Assembly (NCBI GenBank): GCA_963736695.1
Contig: CAVTPU010000004.1
Location: 2,790,001-2,854,000, forward strand
Direction: 5' to 3'
From: CAVTPU01 sp963736695
Lineage (GTDB): Bacteria; Actinomycetota; Actinomycetes; Mycobacteriales; Micromonosporaceae
Length of the DNA stretch: 64,000 nt
Of this stretch, positions 48,673-57,983 are shown in pieces. Below the pieces are notes generated by a model. It saw only the letters and a list, made by a program, of their open reading frames with translations. It was not told where the DNA came from and made no database searches. The position numbers were made by a program, and so were the translations under genes. The first letter of the stretch is position 1. Each line of letters begins with the position of its first letter.

Positions 48673-49752
48673 GTGACCGACAACGCCGACAGGGTTGCTG
48701 AGGCGACGCTCTATGACGACCCGGCCACGGCCGATCTCGCCGCCAAGGTGAGCGAGGCGTGGACCGAGTTCGGTCGCGACCTTGCCGAGGCTCTTCCCGC
48801 CCTGTCACCCGGCGTCGGCATCGATCTCACCCTCGACCCAACCGCTGCCGGGATCGGCGAGGCTGTCTACGCAGTGAATGTGGTGATGAGCGACACGTCC
48901 ATGCCCCACCTTCTTGCGTGTGCCGTGAGCAACTCGACGCTGCCACCCGAGCACCGGCTCGGCCGCACCGCAGTCGGCGAACTCATCGCCCTCGGCTGGT
49001 CGCCGCCCGGAGTCGTGGCCGGTTCCGAAGAATCTTTCGGCCTGCACCTGTCCGTTGACCAAGCGTCGCGGCTCGCCGCCGTCATCACCCGCACGCTGCG
49101 GCAGGTTTATGGCACGCCACATCCGGCGTTTCTCGTCTATGCGGCGACCGGCTCCGGACCGGAATCGGTCGACCTGCCCCCACTCGGAGCGGCGCGGCCC
49201 GCTCCGAAGGCGCTCACCTCCGCTGCGGGCGCACTCGACCTCGCTGGGCTCGACCTGCCGGACCAGGTCTCTACCGTGCTCGCCGCCATGCTTTCGACGA
49301 CGGTCGACAAGCTGCCGGTCGACAAAGACGGCGACGTCGGCATCCGGTCCGGGTCCGCCATGGTCTTCGTTCGGGTTCGGGACAACCCGCCCCTCGTCGA
49401 CGTCTTCTCTCCGGTGCTCACGCAGGTGACCGCGAGCGAGCGGCTCTATGTCAAACTCTCCGAACTCACCCACCGAATGCCCATCGGGCGGCTCTACTAC
49501 GCCGATGACACCGTGTGGGCCTCGGTGCCGGTGCTCGGACGCAACTTTCAGGCCACCCACCTGATGCTCGCGGTGCAGGTGATGACGGGCCTCGCCGACG
49601 AGCTCGACGACCGCCTGCACGGAGAATTCGGGGGGCGGCGCTTCTTCACCGATGGCGATCATGTCGACCGAGATCACGTTGACCACCGGCCCGCCGACGG
49701 CGGACGCCCCCATCTCGAAGCGACCGCCGACCGGACCGGCATGTATCTGTGA
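48673..49752 (+). CDS. YbjN / TY-Chap-like chaperone-type protein
   Basis: 359 aa soluble protein with two copies of a fold resembling YbjN and type III secretion chaperones (about 20-150 and 190-325), ending in an acidic/His-rich tail. The GGAGGAG site and GTG 48673 are clear. Such proteins are common in Micromonospora-type genomes; client unknown. Tail to tail with the lipoprotein gene, six bases apart. Confidence 0.65.
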   Translation: MTDNADRVAEATLYDDPATADLAAKVSEAWTEFGRDLAEALPALSPGVGIDLTLDPTAAGIGEAVYAVNVVMSDTSMPHLLACAVSNSTLPPEHRLGRTAVGELIALGWSPPGVVAGSEESFGLHLSVDQASRLAAVITRTLRQVYGTPHPAFLVYAATGSGPESVDLPPLGAARPAPKALTSAAGALDLAGLDLPDQVSTVLAAMLSTTVDKLPVDKDGDVGIRSGSAMVFVRVRDNPPLVDVFSPVLTQVTASERLYVKLSELTHRMPIGRLYYADDTVWASVPVLGRNFQATHLMLAVQVMTGLADELDDRLHGEFGGRRFFTDGDHVDRDHVDHRPADGGRPHLEATADRTGMYL

Positions 49753-49758
49753 GTGGGG

Positions 49759-51876
49759 TTAACTGAGCGGGATCCAGGCGATCCGGCGCAGCGTGTGGGT
49801 GTCGACGGCGAGCAGTCCGGCATCCGACAGGGTCCACAGCGCCTGGCTGATGATCAGGGATCGGCGGATCTGCGGTGGCCAGCCGGCCGGTTGCGACGGC
49901 ACGGGGCTTGGATGGCTGATGAACCCGAGCTTCTCGACGCGGTTCGCGTCGACCCGCAGCACGAGCGCGCCGATCGTCGCGGGCGGCGGAGGGACTGGAA
50001 TTCCATCCGGACCGATGGTCTTGGTGGTCGAGTGGTTGAGGCTCAATGGCATCACCACCACGTGGTCGGCCGGCCAATAGAGGAAGGCGTGCGGATCGAA
50101 CTCGGCCTCCGAGAAAGCGCCGGAGAGGGTGTATCGCGCGCTGCGCCGAGGGTTGTCGAGGTCGTTCACGTCGAAGACGGACAGCTGGGTGCCGAGAGCA
50201 CGGCCCTCGGCCGTGGCCTCCTGCCCCACTCCGATGAGCGTGTCGCCGACCGGATGTAGATATGCGGAGTATCCAGTGATCTTCAGCTCGCCCCGAATCC
50301 GCGGTTTGAGCGGGTCGCGCAGGTCGACAGTGTAGAGCGGATCGGTCTGGCGGAAGGTCACCACATAACCCACAGGCCCGACGAAGCGCACGGCGTAGAT
50401 CCGCTCGCCGGCACCAAGCCCGTCGACGTGGGCAACTGATGCGAGTGTCGAACCGGAGCGTGTCAACACGTGCACCGACGACTGGGTGTCGCCGGCGCGG
50501 GGGGCGCCGGCCAGCGTTTCGCCCGTGGTGGTCGCGACACGCAGGTGACCGTCCCACTCCGACATGGCGTACTGGTTGATCAAGTAGCCCGCGACGCTGC
50601 CGCCGGCGACGAAGATGGGGCGGTCGGGGGTTGAGGTGTCGAATTGATAGATCTGGGTACGGGGTGATGGCGGGCTGCCCGCCCACCGCGCGCCCATCGG
50701 CATGAACCGTGGGCGCAGATCGCTGGCGACATAGAGGTTCTTCCCGCTGCTGTAGACGGTGTCGCCGTCGGCGAGGAGAGACGTCGGCTGCGGGGCGTCG
50801 AGCGTCGTGCCGGCGAGGTTCAGGGTGAACATAGTGACGAGGTTGGTGGCGGTGTATGCCTCGGGGCGACTGACCGCGTCACATCCGATCGACTCGGTGT
50901 GCGTCGCTTCGCCGGTCGTCACCTCGACACGGGGCAGCCAGCGATCGACGCCCGCCTTGTCGATGATGGCGCGGTTCGCCGCGATCCGGTCGCGGTCGTC
51001 GCCCTTCTCGTGATAAGGGAAAGTGAGCCGGGGGGCGGACCGCGCCACGACTCGAACCGTCGCCCCGACTTGGCGGGCGTCGACCAACGCACCGTCGGTG
51101 CGCAGGGTGGAGAGGATCCGTCCGGCGCCGGTCAGGTCGACCAACACGAGCCTCGGCCCGACGATCGGGTCGTCGCTGGGAGCGCTCACGCCGGACGTCG
51201 GCTCTCCGGAGTCCGCTGATCCGACCGGCCGAGGTAGGGCGGGTCCGCCTGACCCGCCTGACCCGCCGTAGAGCACCACGTTTTCGCGCAGCAGGACGAG
51301 CGCGTGGTCGCCGTGCAGCAGCAGGTCTGCCGGTTGAACGAGGTCGGGCCGACCGATTCCGGGTTGACTGTCGGCGGAGAGCCCGCCGGCGAGGCTGACC
51401 GTCGCGGTGACGGTGTGGGTGGCGGCGTCGATCACGCGCAGCCGGCCGTTGGCGACAGTGACGATGCGTCGCCCGTCGGTCTTGATCAGGTCGGGTTCGT
51501 CGACCCCCACCTCGTGGGTGTTCGTGCCGGAGTGTTCGGTCGGGCCGTTGGGGTTGCCCGGCGCGGCTGGCGCCGCCTGGTCGGCCATCGGGACGCTGGC
51601 CTCTTTGCGCAACGGTGGCGCGCCCCCGGCGGCAGGCTCGGGGAATCCATATCCACCAAATCCGTACGGGCCAACGACAGCCTTCGCAGCCGTGCGCATG
51701 CCGTTGAGCGCGGCCACGCAGGAGTCGAACGCGACGAGTCGCCACGTTCCGGTAGGGACACCGCTGTCGGAGTATCCGTCGGAGGGAGGATCGGTGTCGG
51801 TGCATCCGGCGAGCAGGCTCAACCCGACGCACAGTGCGAGCGTGATCGGGCGCGTCCGGGACCAGGAACGTGTCAT
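49759..51876 (-). CDS. Lipoprotein with C-terminal beta-propeller
   Basis: 705 aa. Signal peptide with lipobox LLAGC (cleavage before Cys25), a flexible region, then the NTHEVGVDEPDLIKTDG entry to the Beta_propel domain, which fills the rest. The family is secreted or surface-bound in actinobacteria and archaea; no reaction is known. ATG 51876 precedes an Arg-containing n-region. Stands alone between a convergent gene and the lrp gene. Confidence 0.85.
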   Translation of the reverse strand: MTRSWSRTRPITLALCVGLSLLAGCTDTDPPSDGYSDSGVPTGTWRLVAFDSCVAALNGMRTAAKAVVGPYGFGGYGFPEPAAGGAPPLRKEASVPMADQAAPAAPGNPNGPTEHSGTNTHEVGVDEPDLIKTDGRRIVTVANGRLRVIDAATHTVTATVSLAGGLSADSQPGIGRPDLVQPADLLLHGDHALVLLRENVVLYGGSGGSGGPALPRPVGSADSGEPTSGVSAPSDDPIVGPRLVLVDLTGAGRILSTLRTDGALVDARQVGATVRVVARSAPRLTFPYHEKGDDRDRIAANRAIIDKAGVDRWLPRVEVTTGEATHTESIGCDAVSRPEAYTATNLVTMFTLNLAGTTLDAPQPTSLLADGDTVYSSGKNLYVASDLRPRFMPMGARWAGSPPSPRTQIYQFDTSTPDRPIFVAGGSVAGYLINQYAMSEWDGHLRVATTTGETLAGAPRAGDTQSSVHVLTRSGSTLASVAHVDGLGAGERIYAVRFVGPVGYVVTFRQTDPLYTVDLRDPLKPRIRGELKITGYSAYLHPVGDTLIGVGQEATAEGRALGTQLSVFDVNDLDNPRRSARYTLSGAFSEAEFDPHAFLYWPADHVVVMPLSLNHSTTKTIGPDGIPVPPPPATIGALVLRVDANRVEKLGFISHPSPVPSQPAGWPPQIRRSLIISQALWTLSDAGLLAVDTHTLRRIAWIPLS

Positions 51877-51912
51877 GCCCGGTTGGACGTGACGGGCACG
51901 GCTCGCGTTCCG

Positions 51913-52347
51913 TCAACCGTCGAGCAGTCGCGTCAGCACGATCATGCTGCGGGTTGAGGTGACGAAGGGTTCGGAGCGCAGCCGTTCGAGGGCCTGCTCG
52001 AGGTGCGGGATGTCGGCCGCGCGCAGATGCACCAGCGCGTCCGCCTCGCCGGAGACGGTGTAGGCGCCGACCACCTCGGGGTGTTGCCGCACAGCGGTCG
52101 AGATCTGCGCTGGTGTGGTCCGACCTGTGCAGAAGAGTTCGATGAACGCCTCCGTCGTCCAGCCGATCGCGGCCGGGTCAACCACCGCGGTGAACCCCCG
52201 GATCACGCCAGCGGCGCGCAGGCGGTCGACTCGGCGTTTCACCGCCGGGGCCGAAAGCGAGACCGCCTGCCCGATGTCGGCGAAGGAGGATCGGGCATCG
52301 GCGGTCAACGCCGCAATGATTCGCTTGTCTGTCTCGTCGAGCTGCAA
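51913..52347 (-). CDS. Lrp/AsnC family regulator
   Basis: 144 aa. Helix-turn-helix in the first 55 residues (LDETDKRIIAALTADARSSF, LSAPAVKRRVDRL) and a ligand-binding RAM domain. TTG 52347 has GAGAGG seven bases before it; a further TTG at 52368 is in frame. Divergent from the dimethylargininase gene with 68 bp between, and probably its regulator, responding to an arginine- or ornithine-type amino acid. Confidence 0.88.
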   Translation of the reverse strand: MQLDETDKRIIAALTADARSSFADIGQAVSLSAPAVKRRVDRLRAAGVIRGFTAVVDPAAIGWTTEAFIELFCTGRTTPAQISTAVRQHPEVVGAYTVSGEADALVHLRAADIPHLEQALERLRSEPFVTSTRSMIVLTRLLDG

Positions 52348-52401
52348 CGAATCGCCTCTCGTTCGCAATGAACGCGACTGTTTCTGGCCACTGAGCCTAC
52401 C

Positions 52402-52407
52402 TATGGT
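52402..52407 (+). promoter_or_regulatory. -10 box TATGGT of the dimethylargininase gene, leaderless
   Basis: Eight bases before GTG 52416, in the region shared with the divergent lrp-type gene. Confidence 0.5.
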
Positions 52408-52415
52408 TGGTGCTC

Positions 52416-53243
52416 GTGCAGCGTGTGACCCGAACCCGCAGTTATCTCATGTGCGCCCCCGATCACTACGGGGTCGAATACGCGATCAATCCATGGATGG
52501 ACACGACCAAGCCCGTCGACGTGGCGCGAGCGGCCGACCAGTGGTCGACGCTGCGAGATGCGTTGATCGGGTTGGGCCACACCGTGCATCTGCTCGAGCC
52601 GGTGCCCGCGCTGCCCGACATGGTCTTCGCGGCCAACGGCGCCTTCTCGGTCGACGGGGTGGTCTACGGCGCCCGCTTTCGGTTTCCGCAGCGCACGGCC
52701 GAGGCATCAGCCCACGAGGCGTGGTATCGCACCGATTCGTCGTGGCGGTTTGTCGAGCCGACCGCCACGAACGAAGGAGAGGGCGATTTCGCGTTTCTGC
52801 CCCAAGCTCGCGGTGGGTTGATCCTCGCCGGTCACGGCTTCCGCACCGAACCGGTCGCGCACGCCGAGGCGCAGGAGGCGCTCGGTCGGCCGGTCATCTC
52901 CCTGCGCTTGGTCGATCCGCGCTTTTATCACCTCGACGTGGCGTTGGCGCCGCTCGACGACGCGAATGTCGCCTATTTTCCCGGCGCCTTCTCCGCGTCG
53001 TCTCAGTCGGTGCTGCGGCGGCTCTTTCCCCACGCCGTCATCGCCGATGAGGCGGACGCCCTCGCCTTCGGACTCAACCTCGTCAGCGACGGACGCTTCG
53101 TCTTGCTCAATGCCGAGGCGACAGGTCTCGTGGCGAAGCTTACGGCCGCCGGATATCAGAGCGTCCCAGTTGACCTCTCGGAGCTGAAGAAAGGCGGCGG
53201 CGGGGTGAAGTGCTGCGTGGCCGAGCTTCGCCCAGCCGACTGA
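52416..53243 (+). CDS. ddaH: Dimethylargininase / amidinotransferase family
   Basis: 275 aa pentein-fold enzyme. DMVFAANGAF, the GEGDF substrate-binding acids, and the terminal GGGVKCCVAEL with the nucleophilic Cys identify the family, which hydrolyses methylated arginine or arginine-like substrates. The usual partner rocD (ornithine aminotransferase) does not follow. Start chosen at GTG 52416 from the leaderless -10; GTG 52410 and TTG 52407 are alternatives. Confidence 0.85.
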   Translation: MQRVTRTRSYLMCAPDHYGVEYAINPWMDTTKPVDVARAADQWSTLRDALIGLGHTVHLLEPVPALPDMVFAANGAFSVDGVVYGARFRFPQRTAEASAHEAWYRTDSSWRFVEPTATNEGEGDFAFLPQARGGLILAGHGFRTEPVAHAEAQEALGRPVISLRLVDPRFYHLDVALAPLDDANVAYFPGAFSASSQSVLRRLFPHAVIADEADALAFGLNLVSDGRFVLLNAEATGLVAKLTAAGYQSVPVDLSELKKGGGGVKCCVAELRPAD

Positions 53244-53309
53244 GGCGCTTCGCCCCAGTCGCTCGCACGGCACGCCCCTCTCGATCGCCACTTCGGCGTG
53301 CCCGATTAG

Positions 53310-53327
53310 ATATGTTTGGCGACATAT
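53310..53327. promoter_or_regulatory. ATATGT-N6-ACATAT palindrome before the GTPase pair
   Basis: Six-base arms around TTGGCG, 25 bp before the chosen GTPase start, in an AT-rich pocket. Possible operator, or a coincidence with the promoter -10 region. Confidence 0.3.
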
Positions 53328-53351
53328 GGCGCAATCAGGCACTCTGTAGTT

Positions 53352-55097
53352 GTGGAGTCACGTGTCGCGGTGAGCCGTCACCACCCAGCTGCAGTCCAGG
53401 CCAGGGCTGGGTGGATCACGCGCGACCTGACCCTCGTGGAGCTTCGAACCGCCATCGCCGCAGCCACCTATCCGATTCCGGAGCCGAGTGCTGAGCCGGC
53501 TATCGCGACCCAGCGGCAGCTGCTCGCGGAGCTCGACGACTATCTGATCCCCCGGCTCCGCCGAACAGACGCCCCCGTGCTCGCGGTGATCGGCGGATCC
53601 ACCGGGGCCGGCAAGTCGACGCTGCTCAACAGCCTGATCCGCGCCCCGGTCAGCCCAGCGGGGCCATTACGGCCCACCACCCGATCGCCCGTGCTCGCCT
53701 GCCACCCGATTGACGCGGCCTGGTTCGCCGAACCTGCGGTGCTTCCCGGGCTCAGGCGTTCCAATCGGCCCGGTGACCGCATGCTGCAGATCGTGCACGC
53801 CACTGGCCTCACGCCCGGACTCGCGCTGCTCGACGCGCCGGACATCGACTCGGTGGACGACCACAACCGGGCTCTCGCCAGCGAACTGCTCGCCGCCGCC
53901 GATCTATGGCTCTTCGTCACCACCGCCGCGCGTTATGCCGACGCGGTTCCGTGGCGAGTGCTCGCCGCCGGCCGGCAGCGGGGCACCGCCGTGTGTGTGG
54001 TGCTCGACCGGGTGCCCGCCGCCGACCAGCAGCAGGTCTTCGGACACTTCGCGCACATGCTCGCCACCCAGGGACTCGGCGATGTCGCGGTCTTCGCCCT
54101 CACCGAGTCGACGCTCGACGGCCACGGCATGCTCGCCGAGACAGAGGTCGCGCCGATCAAGCAGTGGATCGACTGGATCAGCCGCGACACGCCACGCCGG
54201 CAGGCGTTGACCCGGCAGACCCTCGCTGGCGCGATCGCGGACGTCGTGCGGCGCACGCAGACACTGGCACTCGCGGCCGACGATCAAGTCCGTGCGGTGG
54301 TCGCCCTCGACGCGCAGGTGCGGGTCGCCTATGGCAACGCCTGCACCCGCGTCGACGCGAGCCTGCGAGGCGGGCTGCTGCGCGGCGACGTCCACGCCCG
54401 CCTGCGTGATCTCATCAACAACGGCGACCTGCGGCGGGCCCACCGAGCCACCACCGGCCCTCGGCGCACGCAACTCACTGCGGCGCTCGCCGATCGCCCA
54501 CCCCCCGGGCGCCGGTTTCACGCCGCGGTCGGTGCGGCACTCGTGCAGCTCATCGTGGATGCTGGCGTCGACGCGGCGCAGGAGTGCCACAACGCGTGGC
54601 GCGACGACCCCGCGGGCCATGCGCTGCTGGCCCAGGCTCCGGGGCTCGCGGACCCAGACCCTCGGCTGCCGGACCTCGCCGCCGACGTAGTGCGTGCATG
54701 GCAGGAGTGGCTCACGACGGCGGCCCGAGCACAGAGCCCCCGGCTACGTGGCCGGACCCGTTCCTACACGACTGCGGCCACCGCGCTGGTCATGACCGTC
54801 GCCGCGCTCGCGCCCCCACCCGCAGAGATCATTGGCGCGGCGGCCGGCCCGGCGACGCTGCGGGCGATCGCCGAATCCGGCCCCCTCCGACACCTCGGCG
54901 ATCAGGCGCGGGCCGAACTCATGAGTCTGGTGAACCATCTCTTCGCGGTGCGGGCCGACCAGCGGCGCGCGCCGGTGGCGGGTGCCGGAGTCGATCCCGA
55001 GTTGGCGCATCGGCTGCGGCTGGCCGCCAACCATGTCATCGAGTCCGGGCTCCGTCGGGGAACCTCCGCGCCGACCCGAGTGGGAGACGCCGCGTGA
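53352..55097 (+). CDS. Dynamin-like GTPase 1 of a tandem pair
   Basis: 581 aa. P-loop GGSTGAGKST, switch I RPTTRSPV and switch II LLDAPDIDS are clear; the G4 base-specificity motif NKxD is replaced by VLDRV, so guanine selectivity or activity may be weak. Helical regions follow, with one weakly hydrophobic stretch near 490-520. Starts are unclear: GTG 53352 is used, the frame opens at TTG 53316. Coupled to the second GTPase by GTGA. Confidence 0.75.
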   Translation: MESRVAVSRHHPAAVQARAGWITRDLTLVELRTAIAAATYPIPEPSAEPAIATQRQLLAELDDYLIPRLRRTDAPVLAVIGGSTGAGKSTLLNSLIRAPVSPAGPLRPTTRSPVLACHPIDAAWFAEPAVLPGLRRSNRPGDRMLQIVHATGLTPGLALLDAPDIDSVDDHNRALASELLAAADLWLFVTTAARYADAVPWRVLAAGRQRGTAVCVVLDRVPAADQQQVFGHFAHMLATQGLGDVAVFALTESTLDGHGMLAETEVAPIKQWIDWISRDTPRRQALTRQTLAGAIADVVRRTQTLALAADDQVRAVVALDAQVRVAYGNACTRVDASLRGGLLRGDVHARLRDLINNGDLRRAHRATTGPRRTQLTAALADRPPPGRRFHAAVGAALVQLIVDAGVDAAQECHNAWRDDPAGHALLAQAPGLADPDPRLPDLAADVVRAWQEWLTTAARAQSPRLRGRTRSYTTAATALVMTVAALAPPPAEIIGAAAGPATLRAIAESGPLRHLGDQARAELMSLVNHLFAVRADQRRAPVAGAGVDPELAHRLRLAANHVIESGLRRGTSAPTRVGDAA

Positions 55098-56918
55098 AGG
55101 ATCTCGGCTCGCCGACGGGGTTGTCCGGCTCAGAGACGGAGCTGCTCGCCCGGAGTCTTGAGGCACTCGGGCGGTTTGTTCGTGTGTGCGAACGACCGGT
55201 CGCGACCGGCTCCGCGACCGGCCCTCAGATTGAGCTGCTCGCAGCGGCCGGAGACCTCGCCGACCGAGGCGACATCCGGTTGCGCCTCTCCGCCGACCAC
55301 ACGGTCGTCGCGCTCGCTGGCGCGACGGGCAGCGGCAAGTCGAGCCTGTTCAACGCGTTGACACGCCTGCCCATATCACCGGTGGGGGCGCTACGGCCGA
55401 CCACCGCCCACGCCCACGCGTGCGTGTGGGGCACAGAGGGAGCGAGCCCGCTGCTCGACTGGCTCGGCATCGACCCCACGCGGCGGTTCGCCCGAGAGAG
55501 CGAACTCGACGGCGACGACGAAGCCGCGCTGCGTGGTCTCGTGCTGCTCGACCTGCCCGATCTCGACTCCGTCGCGACCGAACACCGGTTGGAGGCCGAT
55601 CGCCTCGTCGGCGTCGTTGACCTCGTGGTCTGGGTGCTCGATCCCCAGAAATACGCCGATTCAGTGCTGCATGAGGGTTATCTGCGCCACCTGGGCGGCC
55701 TGCGTGACGTGACCGCCGTGGTCTTCAACCAGATCGACCGGCTCACTCCAGCCGACGCCGCTCGGTGCCTGGCTGACTTGACTCAGCTCGTGGAGGCCGA
55801 TGGACTGCCCGGAATTCCGGTGCTCGGCGTCTCGGCCCGCACCGGTGACGGCGTCACCGCGCTGCGCGCGCGATTGACGCACGCGGTCCTCACCCGCCGA
55901 GCCTCACTCGTGCGGCTCGCCGGCGAACTCGACACGATGACCGTGCGGCTCGACGCATTGGTGGGGACGCCACGTGCGGACGAGGCACTAATGCCAGCGG
56001 TGTGCGACGAGATGACCACCGCCTTCGCGGCCGCCGCGGCCGTGCCCGCGATCGGCGCCGACACCGCCGACAACTATCTTCACCGAGCAGTGTTGCCCGG
56101 ATGGCCCTTGCGTCGGCGAGGTCGGGAACGGGCCACGGCTCGGCTCGCGCCGGGTGGGGATGACGCGGTGCTTCCGGTCGACGCGGCGCTCGTCGCCGCA
56201 GCCGTCCGCAAGATCGCCGACGACGCGCGCCGTCGCCGGGCTTCCCGCACCGTGGCCGGAGACGATGCGGGTCACGGCGACGGCCGCCGCCGAGCGGGTG
56301 CCGTCCGAGTTGGCGCGGACCTTCGCGCTGGCACGGGCCCACGGACCACGCCGAGGCGGCTGGTGGGCGGTGCGTGCCTGCTGGTGGTTGGCGGTGGTCG
56401 CGGCGGCGATCGGAGTCGTCTGGGTCGGGTGGTATTCGATCGATCCCAGCACCGTTCGACCGGCCGCAGCCGACCTGCCCCGACCGTGGGGCATCGCGTT
56501 GCCAGTGTTGCTGGGCTGCGCCGGGGTGGTGCTCGCGCTGCTTCTGTTGTTGGCGCATCGACCGATCGCGGCGGCTCGAGCTCGTCGCCTGCGGACCCGG
56601 GTGCAGCGGCGGCTGCGCGACGCGGCGGCCGTCGTGGCCGGCGAGACGGTGGCGAGACTGCGGGCGGTGCTGACCGAGCACGATGCCGCGCGGGTGGCAC
56701 TGATCGAGGCTGGCCATGCCCGAGAGTTCAGGTTGTCGCACTCCGAACCCGAGCGACACGCCACACGCCCCGGCACGCGTTCGGTCACCCGTCCCAATTC
56801 CGGCTCGAACAAACGTGGAATCACCGCGTGGCCGCCGGAGGCGGGCTCCGAACGCGAGGCGGATGGCGAGGGCACACCGCACCCCGCCGCTCCCGATCTC
56901 GACCATGTGCCGGGCTGA
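55094..56918 (+). CDS. Dynamin-like GTPase 2 (YfjP-like), with an apparent single-base insertion
   Basis: About 607 aa after repair. GATGSGKSS, TTAHAHA, LLDLPDLDS and NQID give a full GTPase site. The second half carries two membrane spans (WWAVRACWWLAVVAAAIGVV; IALPVLLGCAGVVLALLLLL) and a coiled region. Frame shifts at about 56231-56240: IADDARRRR in one frame continues as LPAPWPETMRVTATAAAERV in the next; length is 3n+1 and one G of 56238-56240 is surplus. GTG 55094 overlaps the previous stop. Likely partner of GTPase 1 in membrane remodelling. Confidence 0.75.
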
Positions 56919-56945
56919 GTCGCACAAGGGTCGATCGGCACCCGT

Positions 56946-56951
56946 TAGGCT
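56946..56951 (+). promoter_or_regulatory. -10 box TAGGCT of the epimerase gene, leaderless
   Basis: Six bases before GTG 56958. Confidence 0.55.
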
Positions 56952-56957
56952 GGGCCG

Positions 56958-57935
56958 GTGGTGATGACGCAGCGGTGGAACGCCGACAGCAGGATCCTGG
57001 TGACCGGCGGCGCCGGTTTCGTCCCGTCACACGTCGTCGACGCGTTGCTGGCGCGCGGCGCGACGGTGGTGGCGGTGGACAACTTCGTCACCGGGTCGCG
57101 GCGCAACGTCGAACACCTGCGTGACAACCCCCGGTTCACCCTCGTCGAGGCAGACGTGAGCGCCGGTCTGCCCCACGATGCCGCGCTCGCCGACCGTTTC
57201 GACGCGATTCTGCACCTGGCGTCGCCGGCGAGCCCGACCGACTTTCGCAAGCTCGCGCTGGACATCTTGCGAGTCAACTCGTTGGGCACCCTGCACCTGC
57301 TCGACCGCGCGGTCGCCGACGGCGCCCGGCTTCTCATGGCTTCAACCTCGGAGGCCTATGGTGACCCGTTGGTGCACCCGCAGCCGGAGACATATTGGGG
57401 CAACGTCAATCCGATCGGCGTCCGTTCGGTCTATGACGAGTCCAAGCGTTTCGCCGAGGCCGCGGTTATGGCCTATCACCGCGAGTTAGCGGCGGATGTC
57501 GCGATTGTGCGGATCTTCAACACGTACGGGCCTCGAATGTCGCTCACCGACGGCCGCGCCATCCCCACGTTCATTCGGCAGGCGGTGCTCGGTGAGCCGC
57601 TGACCATCTATGGCACGGGTGCGCAGACCCGGTCGATCTGTTTCGTTGACGACCTGGTGCGCGGCATTCTCGCGCTGCTGGACTCGACGGAGACCGGGCC
57701 TATCAACTGTGGCACCGAGCACGAGATCACCATGCGGGCGCTGGCCGAGTTGATCGTCGAGCTCACAGGCAGTCAGTCGCCGATCGTCTCGTTGCCTCCG
57801 GCGCCGGACGATCCGGAGATGCGTCGGCCCGATCTCACCCTGGCCCGCACGGTGTTGGGCTATGAGCCTGCCGTGTCGCCTGAGCAGGGCCTGCGGCGCA
57901 CGATCTCCTATATCGCGGAGCAGCTCGGCCGCTGA
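56958..57935 (+). CDS. NAD-dependent sugar epimerase/dehydratase, UDP-glucuronate decarboxylase-like
   Basis: 325 aa extended short-chain dehydrogenase. NAD motif TGGAGFVPSH (usual last Gly replaced by Pro-Ser), catalytic YDESK, and the STSEAYGDP / HPQPETYWGNVNPIG context, which is closest to UDP-xylose synthase. It would make a nucleotide sugar for surface glycans, in keeping with the LCP genes that follow. GTG 56958 is set by the leaderless -10. Confidence 0.85.
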   Translation: MVMTQRWNADSRILVTGGAGFVPSHVVDALLARGATVVAVDNFVTGSRRNVEHLRDNPRFTLVEADVSAGLPHDAALADRFDAILHLASPASPTDFRKLALDILRVNSLGTLHLLDRAVADGARLLMASTSEAYGDPLVHPQPETYWGNVNPIGVRSVYDESKRFAEAAVMAYHRELAADVAIVRIFNTYGPRMSLTDGRAIPTFIRQAVLGEPLTIYGTGAQTRSICFVDDLVRGILALLDSTETGPINCGTEHEITMRALAELIVELTGSQSPIVSLPPAPDDPEMRRPDLTLARTVLGYEPAVSPEQGLRRTISYIAEQLGR

Positions 57936-57971
57936 TCGGCGAGGGTGGCTGACCGGCTGGCGACAGGTACG

Positions 57972-57977
57972 TACCCT
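57972..57977 (+). promoter_or_regulatory. -10 box TACCCT of the first LCP gene, leaderless
   Basis: Six bases before ATG 57984. Confidence 0.55.
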
Positions 57978-57983
57978 GTTCAC

